A stretch of 40,383 nt of DNA from Clostridia bacterium (GCA_021205365.1 JAJPXP010000062.1:1-40383), one strand, 5' to 3'. Shown: positions 27,116-34,359, counted from the first letter of the stretch. Made by a program: numbers and translations. The notes: generated by a model from the sequence alone, not told the origin.

Positions 27116-27166
27116 TTGACAAAGGATACGGGCAATGATATGATACACATATACCCCTAATGGTAT
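27116..27166 (+). promoter_or_regulatory. csoR: csoR promoter with one CsoR-type operator
   Basis: TTGACA (27116-27121), a 17-nt spacer and TATGAT (27139-27144). Just downstream lies the palindrome ATACC-CCTAAT-GGTAT (27151-27166), sited near +1. The same ATACCCC...GGTAT pattern recurs twice before the ATPase gene, indicating autoregulation by CsoR. Confidence 0.85.
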
Positions 27167-27179
27167 CGGAGGACTGAAC

Positions 27180-27455
27180 ATGAGGCAGTGTATGGATGCT
27201 GAAAATTTGCATCGCAGATTGAGAAAAATAATCGGGCAGGTACAGGCGATCGACAGGATGGTCGATGAAGATGTTCCCTGTGAGGATATCCTTTCCCAGA
27301 TCAATGCGGCGAAGTCAGCGCTGAATAAGGTTGGCAAGGTTGTGTTAGAAGGGCATATTAAGCATTGTGTACGTGATGGGATTGAGCATGGAGATGCAGA
27401 CAAGACCATCGAAAATTTTACAAAAGCTGTGGAGCGTTTTGCGAATATGCAGTAA
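27180..27455 (+). CDS. csoR: CsoR-family metal-sensing repressor
   Basis: A 91-residue all-helical repressor of the CsoR/RcnR family. The copper-type ligand set is present: C34 (DVPCEDIL), H59 and C63 (EGHIKHC), the Cys-His-Cys arrangement that binds Cu(I) in CsoR and differs from RcnR (nickel/cobalt) and CstR (persulfide). Basic residues along helix 1 and 2 (RRLRKIIGQVQ) match the DNA-binding surface. CGGAGGA at 27167-27173 precedes ATG 27180. The gene stands before a P1B ATPase whose promoter carries two matching palindromes, so it likely derepresses the efflux pump on metal binding. A terminator separates it from the ATPase gene. Confidence 0.93.
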   Translation: MRQCMDAENLHRRLRKIIGQVQAIDRMVDEDVPCEDILSQINAAKSALNKVGKVVLEGHIKHCVRDGIEHGDADKTIENFTKAVERFANMQ

Positions 27456-27471
27456 AACCGAACAATTTGTG

Positions 27472-27499
27472 AAAGGCAGCCGTTGAGGCTGCCTTTTCT
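27472..27499 (+). terminator. Intrinsic terminator after csoR
   Basis: AAAGGCAGCC (27472-27481) pairs perfectly with GGCTGCCTTT (27487-27496) around a GTTGA loop, and the tail is TTCT. Because the ATPase has its own promoter downstream, csoR and the pump appear to be separate but co-regulated units. Confidence 0.88.
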
Positions 27500-27508
27500 A
27501 TTTCCTTC

Positions 27509-27559
27509 TTGACAACATATACCCCTATAGGTATAATATACACATACCCCTATGGGTAT
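27509..27559 (+). promoter_or_regulatory. P1B-ATPase promoter with two CsoR-type operators
   Basis: An exact consensus promoter: TTGACA (27509-27514), 17-nt spacer, TATAAT (27532-27537). One palindrome, ATACCCCTATAGGTAT (27519-27534), fills the spacer and touches the -10. A second, ATACCCCTATGGGTAT (27544-27559), covers the expected start of transcription. The centres are 25 bp apart. Tight repression and strong induction are expected. Confidence 0.9.
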
Positions 27560-27574
27560 AGAAGGAGGCTTTCC

Positions 27575-29461
27575 ATGAAATCACTTATAGAAAAGATAGA
27601 GTGCATTTTGGAAACCGGCGGTACGAAAAAGGATATTGCTTTCCTCCTCGTTTCCGGTATTGCGCTCTTCGTCAGTATTTTTGATTTGCTGCCATTGCCT
27701 TTTGATGCGGCTTGGGTGGCAATTGTGCTGTGCGGGATTCCCATTGTGCTGGAGGCAATCATCGGTCTTGTCACCGCGTTCGATATCAAAGCAGATGTAT
27801 TGGTATCGCTGGCTTTGATTGCGTCCATTTGTATTGGAGAGAATTTTGCCGCCGGAGAGGTAGCTTTCATCATGCAGATCGGAGCACTTTTGGAAGACTT
27901 GACTGTTGCCAAAGCACGGGCGGGCATTGAGAAGCTGGTTCATCTTACACCGCAGACGGCCCGGGTATGGAACGGCAAGACAGAACGTATGATCCCTGCC
28001 GAGCAGGTCAAAATCGGAGATGTTCTTCGGGTACTGCCTGGCGAGACGGTTCCCGTGGACGGCGTGATTTTATCCGGACAAACCTCTGTCAACCAGGCCG
28101 TGATGACAGGCGAATCCCTTCCGGTAGATAAAACAGTAGGGGATGCAATAACCAGTGGTACCGTCAATCAGTTTGGTGCTTTTGAAATGAAAGCAACTAA
28201 GGTTGGCGAGGACAGTTCCATTCAGCGTATGATACGTCTGGTACAGTCTGCCGATGCGGGAAAAGCCAAAATTGTTGGGCTGGCAGACCGTTGGGCGACT
28301 TGGGTTGTGGTTGTTGCGCTGACAGCCGCTGTGCTGACTTGGCTGATTTCAGGGCAGATCATCCGTGCTGTGACGATTCTCGTTGTGTTCTGTCCGTGTG
28401 CATTGGTACTTGCTACGCCTACGGCAATTATGGCTGCTATTGGTAATGCTACCAAGCATGGTTTTCTGGTGCGGGAGGGCGATGCCCTTGAGCGGCTCTC
28501 CAAGGTGACAAAAATCACATTTGATAAAACCGGAACGCTGACACATGGCACACCGCAGGTAACAGCAGTGAAAAGCGTTTCCACATATACGGACAAAGAA
28601 ATTTATACCTTTACAGCCGCAGCAGAACAGTTATCAGAACATCCGCTCGGAAGGGCCATTGTGCAATGTTATACACAGCGCGCCGGTGAGAAGCTTCGGC
28701 CCTGCGAACAATTTCAAATGCTGCCCGGAAGAGGTGTGTCAGCTGTAGTGGATGGTCATACGGTGCTTGCCGGCAATCAGAAAATGTTTGCAGACAGCGG
28801 GATTGTACTTTCTCCAAACGTGAAAGCAGATGCCGATGCATATTTACAGCGTGGCAGCACCCTGATTTATGTTTCTGTGGATGACGTGCTTGCCGGATAT
28901 GTTGTCCTCTCGGATACCGTACGTGCGGAAAGCGCTTCCATGATAGGACGTATCCAAAAGCTCGGCGTTCGGCCAGTTCTGCTGACTGGTGATAGCGAAT
29001 ATTCAGCCAAGGTTATTGCAGATGAATTGCATATCGGTGAGATATATGCCAATTGCCTGCCGGAGGATAAACTCAATTATATTGGAGCTTGCCAGGAGAA
29101 AGGTCAGTCCATTTGTATGATTGGGGACGGGATCAATGATGCGCCTGCGCTCAAAAAAGCAAATGTAGGAATTGCGATGGGTGGCATTGGAAGCGATATT
29201 GCTGTAGATGCTGCGGATATTGCTCTTGTTGATGACGAAGTGAAGGAATTGCCCCATTTGCTCGCGTTGTCGAAAAAGATGATGGCGACGATCAAGCTGA
29301 ATTTGACCTTCTCTATGACATTGAATTTTATTGCGATTGGGCTTGCTTTCACCGGTATTCTCAATCCTGTCGTTGGCGCTTTGGTACATAATGCAGGTTC
29401 CGTGCTTGTCATTATAAATTCAGCATTATTATTGAAATGGAGAGAAAAAAATGATATTTAA
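27575..29461 (+). CDS. Heavy-metal P1B-type ATPase without N-terminal metal-binding domain
   Basis: A 628-residue metal efflux ATPase. It has C273-P274-C275 in the transport helix, TGES in the actuator domain, the phosphorylation motif DKTGTLT (D317), the HP dipeptide in LSEHPLG and GDGINDAP. There is no N-terminal HMA domain; the first membrane helix begins near residue 20. The last helix has H605-N606 in VHNAGSVLVIINS, and I do not see the YN or MxxSS patterns known for Cu(I)-ATPases (P1B-1). The neighbouring CsoR points to copper, but the helix pattern leaves metal choice open. ATG 27575 has AAGGAGG 6 nt upstream; an earlier TTG at 27509 lies in the promoter. A 57-aa gene overlaps its end by 11 nt. 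Confidence 0.92.
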   Translation: MKSLIEKIECILETGGTKKDIAFLLVSGIALFVSIFDLLPLPFDAAWVAIVLCGIPIVLEAIIGLVTAFDIKADVLVSLALIASICIGENFAAGEVAFIMQIGALLEDLTVAKARAGIEKLVHLTPQTARVWNGKTERMIPAEQVKIGDVLRVLPGETVPVDGVILSGQTSVNQAVMTGESLPVDKTVGDAITSGTVNQFGAFEMKATKVGEDSSIQRMIRLVQSADAGKAKIVGLADRWATWVVVVALTAAVLTWLISGQIIRAVTILVVFCPCALVLATPTAIMAAIGNATKHGFLVREGDALERLSKVTKITFDKTGTLTHGTPQVTAVKSVSTYTDKEIYTFTAAAEQLSEHPLGRAIVQCYTQRAGEKLRPCEQFQMLPGRGVSAVVDGHTVLAGNQKMFADSGIVLSPNVKADADAYLQRGSTLIYVSVDDVLAGYVVLSDTVRAESASMIGRIQKLGVRPVLLTGDSEYSAKVIADELHIGEIYANCLPEDKLNYIGACQEKGQSICMIGDGINDAPALKKANVGIAMGGIGSDIAVDAADIALVDDEVKELPHLLALSKKMMATIKLNLTFSMTLNFIAIGLAFTGILNPVVGALVHNAGSVLVIINSALLLKWREKNDI

Positions 29462-29624
29462 CGTGATTGGACTGGTTATTGGAATCATGGTCCTTGGAGC
29501 AAGTGTTTACTATCTGGCAAAGGAAAAGGACGATGCGGAGTCAAAGAAGATTTATTCCATTACAACAGGTGTTGGCGTGGTAATTGTGCTTGCTGTTATC
29601 ATAAAAATCTTAGTTGCTGGATAA
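29451..29624 (+). CDS. 57-aa two-helix membrane protein overlapping the P1B-ATPase gene
   Basis: This small gene starts at ATG 29451 within the last codons of the ATPase gene (stop 29459-29461) and ends at TAA 29622-29624. The protein has a hydrophobic segment (about 2-23, IFNVIGLVIGIMVLGASVYY), a charged turn KEKDDAESKKI, and a second hydrophobic segment (about 36-56). It is predicted as a hairpin with both ends on the same side. The overlap implies translational coupling, and a terminator follows at 29637, so the two genes form a closed unit. I recognise no family. A small accessory subunit of the pump is a natural hypothesis, by analogy with KdpF, but is unproven. Confidence 0.72.
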   Translation: MIFNVIGLVIGIMVLGASVYYLAKEKDDAESKKIYSITTGVGVVIVLAVIIKILVAG

Positions 29625-29636
29625 AAATGAGGCGCG

Positions 29637-29678
29637 AAAAGGCCGTATCTGTCAAAATGGCAGATGCGGTCTTTTGCT
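29637..29678 (+). terminator. Intrinsic terminator after the metal-efflux unit
   Basis: AAAAGGCCGTATCTGTC (29637-29653) pairs with GGCAGATGCGGTCTTTT (29659-29675), with two mismatched positions, G-U pairs and an AAAAT loop. The T-run lies within the 3' arm and tail. Confidence 0.85.
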
Positions 29679-29796
29679 GTTTTCCATTTAGAATATTTTA
29701 GCCATGGGACTCATCCTGTCTGATTTTTTATTACCAATCTGCGTTGCAAGAGAAAGGGAAGGAGAACCCGTGCGCGGCCGCACACAATCCGTGCCG

Positions 29797-29848
29797 GATA
29801 CATGCATACGGCGGAGATTCTCTATACAATCTGTCAAATGCATGTATC
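29797..29848. repeat. Nested inverted repeat in the gap before the SLH gene
   Basis: GATACATGCAT (29797-29807) is an exact reverse complement of ATGCATGTATC (29838-29848). AGATT (29815-29819) and AATCT (29828-29832) pair within the loop. TTTTGTAGTGCATTTTTTGTC follows. It could be a terminator-like structure or a protein-binding element about 40 nt before the next promoter. The rest of the 330-nt gap (29625-29952) holds no gene that I can see. Confidence 0.6.
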
Positions 29849-29886
29849 TTTTGTAGTGCATTTTTTGTCTAAAATGTTCTATTTTG

Positions 29887-29915
29887 TTGACAGTAAGATG
29901 TGGGACAGGTAAAAT
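29887..29915 (+). promoter_or_regulatory. Promoter of the SLH/L,D-transpeptidase gene
   Basis: TTGACA (29887-29892), a 17-nt spacer and TAAAAT (29910-29915). Expected start of transcription is near 29922, 30 nt before ATG 29953. GAGGAGGGAG at 29932-29941 is the RBS. Confidence 0.88.
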
Positions 29916-29952
29916 ATAGATAAGAAACTCAGAGGAGGGAGCTGGTCATAAT

Positions 29953-32250
29953 ATGGACTGGAAAAAACGTATGACAGGACTTCTGCTGGCAGAAATCCTT
30001 ATGGTATCCATGCTGCCTGTGTCAATGGCAGCTGATGCAGAACCGGAAATGCCTGATACAGAGGTCAATATTTCAGACGAGATTGAAGCACAGGAGCCTG
30101 TGACAGCAGAATCGGAAGATATGGAAACTGCTGTCACAGAAGCAGAGGATATCGAAGCTGTTGTCATTCAGGAGGAGGATTCCGGTCAGGAAATAGCCCT
30201 GGAGCCGGAAGAAACCGGGGCACAGGCAGAAGAGATCGAGCCAGTGAGGCTCCGCACCGATCATTTTGCATATCTGTCCGGCTATGGCAATGGTAAATTC
30301 GGCCCAAATGATGCTTTGACATGGGCACAGGCCAGTTCCATCCTGTATAACCTGCTGGAAGACCAGTCGATGGGTACATATCCATATACCTATACGGATG
30401 TAAAATACGGTGCATGGTATTATACGGCAGTTTCCACATTGGCATCACGGGGTATTCTGGAGTGCAATGGTGGTAAACTGGAACCAAACAAAGTGATTAC
30501 CAGAGGGGAATTTGTCTCGCTGGTTGTACGTCTTGTGGGTGTCGATGAGACGGCGGAGTGCAGCTTTACGGATATCAGCAAAACCAATGCATATTATCCC
30601 GCCATTGCAACGGCTGTTCAAAGGGGATGGATCAGTGGCAACAGTGACGGGACCTTCCGCCCGGATGCATCGCTGACCCGTGCGCAGGCAGCTTCGATAT
30701 TCAATAAGATTCTGGGCCGGCAGATCGACCAGAATATTCTGTTGACAGCCACTGATCTGCGCAGTTTTACAGATGTGTCCAGTACCGCATGGTATTATGC
30801 TGCGATTATGGAAGCTTCCATCAATCATGATGGTGTTACCAATGCAGATGGTACGGAGACATGGAATAGTTATACACATTCCTATACCATTACCTTGCGG
30901 TATTCCGGCAAAACTACAACACAGAATATATATGAAGGCGGCAAACCAACGGTTCCGGAAAAGGATGACAGCGGCAAAACCATTACACACTGGGTTGCAG
31001 CTGACGGCAGTGTAGCAAATCCGGCGAATAAGGCGGTGTACGAGTCTGCTTCTTATACAGCCTGGTATGCACCGAGCCTGATTACAGCACATAAGCAGTA
31101 TGTTTCCGGTTATAGCAATGGCAAATTTGGCCCCAATGATGCATTAACCCGTGCACAGGCATGTTCGATTCTGTATAGCCTTCTTGCGGATCAGAAAAAG
31201 GGGACTGCAGCCAGTTCCTTTACCGATGTAAAATCCAGTGCATGGTATTATAATGCAGTCACTGTTCTGGCATCCAAGGGTTTGATTACCGCTGGCGGCG
31301 CATACCGTCCGAATGAGGCAATGACGCGTGCAGAATTTGTGGAAATGGTGACCCGATTGACACCATATACCTCTGGCAGTATGAATTTCTCTGACGTTGC
31401 GGCCGATTATGTATATTATGATGCAATCGTAACAGCTGCCGCTAAGGGCTGGGTCAGTGGTTTTGGCGACGGTACTTTCCGCCCGGAGGGCAAGCTGACG
31501 CGTGCAGAAGCCGTTTCTATTTTTAATAAAATTTTGGGCAGAACTGGTGATAAAACAACCGAACAGCAGATGGACAGCCGCTATACCTTCCCGGATGTAG
31601 CGAAGAGTGCATGGCATTATCAGACGATTATGGAGGCGTCCACAACCCATTCGTACAAAAAGACTTCTTCCGGTGCAGAAAGCTGGTCGCAATACTACCA
31701 TAATTACAGTGGGACAGTATCCTGGGAAAGCTCTTCCAGTGTAGTAGCTGCTTCCAAGATTACCAACAGCATCACCAGTACTTATGGTGGCGATTATACC
31801 CATAACTATAATTGGGATTATTCTGACGGACTCAAGGAATGGTATGTCAACAGCAAGGGCTACAGCAGCTCTACAAACTATCTGGTATGGGTAAGCAGGC
31901 AGAACCAGAAGGTTTATATCTTTACCGGTTCCAAGGGAAAATGGAAGATATCCAAGACCTTTATCTGTGGCACAGGCAAAAATTCCACGCCGACACCGAC
32001 AGGTGTAACATATATTACCTATCGTGAAGCCGGCTGGAATCATGCAACCTATTCCTGCAAACCAGTTGTCCGTTTTTATCCGAATACGGGCTATGCATTC
32101 CATTCCCGCCTGTATTATCCGAATTACAACGGATTGAAGGATAAGAGCATTGGATGGCCTGTATCAGCAGGCTGTGTGCGTATGCTGGATACGGACATCA
32201 CATATATCTATAAGAATATTCCGAATAAGAGTACAGTTGTGATTTACTGA
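29953..32250 (+). CDS. Secreted SLH-domain protein with C-terminal L,D-transpeptidase (YkuD) domain
   Basis: A 765-residue exported protein. Residues 1-26 form a signal peptide (KKR, hydrophobic core, then SMA-AD). An acidic linker runs to about 97. Two blocks of three SLH motifs follow (about 98-260 and 375-535), each with SGYxNGKFGPNDALT and DGTFRP-type motifs. Between them lies a segment of about 100 residues resembling Gly/Thr-rich surface repeats. The C-terminal YkuD domain (about 640-765) contains H717 and SAGCVRM with C741, the catalytic pair of L,D-transpeptidases that make 3-3 peptidoglycan cross-links or attach proteins. SLH motifs usually bind pyruvylated secondary wall polymers. 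The fusion would hold a cross-linking enzyme at the wall surface. The unit is monocistronic, bounded by promoter and terminator. Confidence 0.9.
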   Translation: MDWKKRMTGLLLAEILMVSMLPVSMAADAEPEMPDTEVNISDEIEAQEPVTAESEDMETAVTEAEDIEAVVIQEEDSGQEIALEPEETGAQAEEIEPVRLRTDHFAYLSGYGNGKFGPNDALTWAQASSILYNLLEDQSMGTYPYTYTDVKYGAWYYTAVSTLASRGILECNGGKLEPNKVITRGEFVSLVVRLVGVDETAECSFTDISKTNAYYPAIATAVQRGWISGNSDGTFRPDASLTRAQAASIFNKILGRQIDQNILLTATDLRSFTDVSSTAWYYAAIMEASINHDGVTNADGTETWNSYTHSYTITLRYSGKTTTQNIYEGGKPTVPEKDDSGKTITHWVAADGSVANPANKAVYESASYTAWYAPSLITAHKQYVSGYSNGKFGPNDALTRAQACSILYSLLADQKKGTAASSFTDVKSSAWYYNAVTVLASKGLITAGGAYRPNEAMTRAEFVEMVTRLTPYTSGSMNFSDVAADYVYYDAIVTAAAKGWVSGFGDGTFRPEGKLTRAEAVSIFNKILGRTGDKTTEQQMDSRYTFPDVAKSAWHYQTIMEASTTHSYKKTSSGAESWSQYYHNYSGTVSWESSSSVVAASKITNSITSTYGGDYTHNYNWDYSDGLKEWYVNSKGYSSSTNYLVWVSRQNQKVYIFTGSKGKWKISKTFICGTGKNSTPTPTGVTYITYREAGWNHATYSCKPVVRFYPNTGYAFHSRLYYPNYNGLKDKSIGWPVSAGCVRMLDTDITYIYKNIPNKSTVVIY

Positions 32251-32299
32251 TCAAAACAAACCAGCAGGTCATTTGACCCAACGGCCATAAACAGGAAAG

Positions 32300-32336
32300 A
32301 ATCCACCGCAGCATATCATATTCTGCGGTGGATTTG
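32300..32336 (+). terminator. Intrinsic terminator after the SLH/YkuD gene
   Basis: A perfect 12-bp stem, AATCCACCGCAG (32300-32311) with CTGCGGTGGATT (32323-32334), has an 11-nt loop and a short T-rich tail. The next gene begins 48 nt later with only a poor promoter candidate visible. Confidence 0.85.
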
Positions 32337-32383
32337 TCTAAAAAGGAATCTATGCTGTATTGGGGTGGAAAGGAGAGGAAGAC

Positions 32384-32632
32384 ATGGGTTACGTTATTCT
32401 GTGTATTATTTTTTACGGCATACCCATTGCCGCATTGCTGTTTTTTATCATTAGCTTATACCGTTATCTTTACGCAAAAGGAAAAAATAAAACTGAACCA
32501 AACAGTTTTAGCGCAGAGGAAATGGAAAAGCGGAAGTCTTCGTTGAAGCTGTCTTCTGTGATAGCTGGTGTGCTGGCGCTGGTGATCATTGGTCTTGCCG
32601 TGCTGCTGTTTATGGCAATTGCTTATATGTGA
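32384..32632 (+). CDS. Small membrane protein (82 aa)
   Basis: An 82-residue protein with an N-terminal hydrophobic helix (about 3-24), a central polar, Lys-rich stretch (YAKGKNKTEPNSFSAEEMEKRKSS) and a C-terminal hydrophobic helix (about 56-80). The loop charge suggests it faces the cytoplasm, with both ends outside or embedded. AAGGAGAGG at 32370-32378 precedes ATG 32384. I recognise no family. It is the first of three closely spaced genes ending with a PstS-like binding protein, so a role alongside that protein is possible. Confidence 0.72.
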   Translation: MGYVILCIIFYGIPIAALLFFIISLYRYLYAKGKNKTEPNSFSAEEMEKRKSSLKLSSVIAGVLALVIIGLAVLLFMAIAYM

Positions 32633-32642
32633 GGGATGGGGT

Positions 32643-32783
32643 ATGGACAAGGATATATTTAGAAACATTCTCTTGGTTTTGATCGGCATATGTCTGGCCT
32701 TGACGATTGCGCATTTGATCTATGCGGTTTATGCGTATCAGCATTGCTCCATCATCTATTTTATTGCAAAGGAGCTGTGGTAA
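32643..32783 (+). CDS. Single-span membrane microprotein (46 aa)
   Basis: A 46-residue frame from ATG 32643 to TAA 32781-32783, with a purine-rich RBS (GAGGGATGGGG, 32631-32641) after the previous stop. The protein is a single long hydrophobic helix (about 8-30) with a short charged N-terminus and an aromatic-rich end (YAYQHC...YFIAKELW). It lies 10 nt after one small membrane gene and 3 nt before the PstS-like gene, and its end supplies that gene's RBS (AAAGGAG, 32768-32774). Position supports a real gene; its small size and lack of known family leave doubt. Confidence 0.6.
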   Translation: MDKDIFRNILLVLIGICLALTIAHLIYAVYAYQHCSIIYFIAKELW

Positions 32784-32786
32784 CGT

Positions 32787-33785
32787 ATGAATCGGCAAAC
32801 GTGTTTGATCAAGCAGATTTTACTTATGATACTCGTTGTCGCTGTGGTTGCATCGTTCAATATGAGCATGTATGTATTGCTGACACGGCGCTTGTCAAAC
32901 AATTTCAGCGATACGTCACAGGCAAAAATGATAGACGTGGGAGCCTATTTGCCGCACAACGCGGAATCTGATTTGGTACATATCGACGCTTCATTGAAAT
33001 TGACAGAGGATTTACCTGTTTTGGACGGTGCGGCGGCACTGGTTCCGGTATATGCCGCTTTTGTTGATGCAGTATATCCGGCTGGGTCTGTCACATATGA
33101 AGGCGGCTCATTTTCCGATGACAATTATTACGGCGAAAATTTTGCCGCGGACAGCAAAATGCAGTACAACAATACTGTACGGGGATATCAGGCAGTCGTG
33201 GACGGTGCGACGGATATTCTGTTTTGTGCTGCGCCCTCTGCGAAGCAAAAACAATATGCTGAAGAACAAGGGGTTGATTTGGTTTACGTTCCGATTGGAC
33301 GGGAGGCATTTGTATTTTTTGTGAATGAAAACAATCCGGTGGATGCACTCTCTGTTGAGCAGATTCGGGATATTTACGCAGGGAAATATACGAACTGGGC
33401 AGAAGTTGGAGGCGCAAACCGCGTGATCAATCCAGTGACAAGGCTGTCCGGCAGTGGGAGCCAAAGCGTCATGGATGCATTTATGGGAAAACAGCAAATA
33501 GCAAGGAAATCACTGTTTGCGATTGTAGGTGCATCCATTGGCTTTTCATTCCGGTATTATGTAGATGGCATGGTTGGAAACGAAGCAGTGAAGATGCTGT
33601 CATTAAATGGTGTGTATCCAAGTGCCGAAAATATTCAAAACGGAAGCTATCCGATTATATCGGATTTTTACGCGATCTATCGTGCAGATAATGCAAATAA
33701 AAACATCCCAATCCTGATTGACTGGATTCTGTCCGGGGAAGGGCAGGAAATCATAGAGGAAAGCGGATATGTCCGTATCAGGTAA
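32787..33785 (+). CDS. Membrane-anchored PstS-like substrate-binding protein
   Basis: A 332-residue protein with an N-terminal transmembrane anchor (about 9-31) and an external periplasmic-binding-protein fold of the PstS type. LSGSGSQSVMDAFM matches the anion-contacting loop of phosphate-binding proteins, and VEQIRDIYAGKYTNWAEVGG is a typical family block. Unlike PstS lipoproteins, there is no lipobox; the anchor ends in NMSMYVLLTRR. No pstC, pstA or pstB lies nearby, so the protein may sense an anion or scavenge it for a transporter elsewhere. It starts at ATG 32787, 3 nt after the 46-aa gene. The following gap holds a weak GGTG/CACC hairpin near 33873-33897. Confidence 0.82.
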   Translation: MNRQTCLIKQILLMILVVAVVASFNMSMYVLLTRRLSNNFSDTSQAKMIDVGAYLPHNAESDLVHIDASLKLTEDLPVLDGAAALVPVYAAFVDAVYPAGSVTYEGGSFSDDNYYGENFAADSKMQYNNTVRGYQAVVDGATDILFCAAPSAKQKQYAEEQGVDLVYVPIGREAFVFFVNENNPVDALSVEQIRDIYAGKYTNWAEVGGANRVINPVTRLSGSGSQSVMDAFMGKQQIARKSLFAIVGASIGFSFRYYVDGMVGNEAVKMLSLNGVYPSAENIQNGSYPIISDFYAIYRADNANKNIPILIDWILSGEGQEIIEESGYVRIR

Positions 33786-33902
33786 AGATCAAAAACAGGA
33801 AAGGTGCGCCAGTGAGGCCAGAATCTTGCATGGCACGGATGATGCTGTCCGATAGGACGATCAGAAAGGCGGTGCATTCGTTATAAGTGTTATCACCTTA
33901 GC

Positions 33903-33931
33903 TTGACAAAGGATGATCGTTGTGTTAAAAT
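33903..33931 (+). promoter_or_regulatory. Promoter of the polyamine-operon leader RNA
   Basis: TTGACA (33903-33908), exact 17-nt spacer, TAAAAT (33926-33931). Transcription should start near 33937, giving a leader of roughly 450 nt before the decarboxylase gene. No other comparable promoter is visible between this site and 34385. Confidence 0.88.
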
Positions 33932-33936
33932 TTGGT

Positions 33937-34359
33937 CAATTGTGAAAGGATATATTTTAAGAGTCTTTTCAAAGCAATTGTTCTGGACCACTCCGTTGCG
34001 GAGTTAAGGCCATGCGGACAGCCGGGTCCACTGCCGATTGGCGGCCTTTGTGCAGCCCTATTGATTGAGTTAAAAGCTCAAATTTTATAAGTTGGTTACT
34101 TCATAACCGAAATGCGCCTGTGCGCAGACTTGTGAAACGGTCAATAAGAGTAGTAAAAGTATAATTGCTATATAGACTCTGATCATTCCGTCCTACCTGA
34201 ACATCTCCTCATTGTCCTTTGTTTTCCATTCTTCTATAAGGCTGTTTGCCACGTGTAGCTGGATTCTGCATAGGAGCCGCCTGATTGGAATATAGGAGGA
34301 AATGAAGTTTTTCAGATTATCAACGCAAGTTGTGCACACAGCGCAGCTTGCGTTTTTTA
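33937..34359 (+). ncRNA. Structured leader RNA with terminator/antiterminator, upstream of the polyamine operon
   Basis: No protein gene is supported here; the stretch has dense pairing. CAATTG-TGAAAGGA (33937-33950) pairs with TCTTTTCA-AAG-CAATTG (33964-33980). TGGACC (33984-33989) pairs with GGTCCA (34025-34030) and encloses hairpin ACTCCG/CGGAGT (33990-34004). AAGGCC (34006-34011) inside that loop can pair with GGCCTT (34043-34048) outside it, as a pseudoknot. Later hairpins are TTGAG/CTCAA (34065-34081), TTGGTTA/TAACCGA (34092-34110) and TGCGC/GCGCA (34113-34126). GCGCAGACTTGTG (34122-34134) can pair with CGCAAGTTGTGC (34324-34335), the terminator's 5' arm. This layout is that of a transcription-attenuating riboswitch or leader. 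I checked it by eye against the T-box, SAM, lysine, FMN, guanidine, cobalamin and THF consensus features I know and found no match. Confidence 0.65.

Noticed and set aside
27509-27574. Longer N-terminus for the P1B ATPase
   Set aside because: These bases are the consensus promoter and two operators; ATG 27575 follows AAGGAGG at good spacing.
33937-34359. T-box leader for the polyamine operon
   Set aside because: No AGGGTGG-ACCGCG-type T-box sequence or specifier-loop stem I could find by eye.
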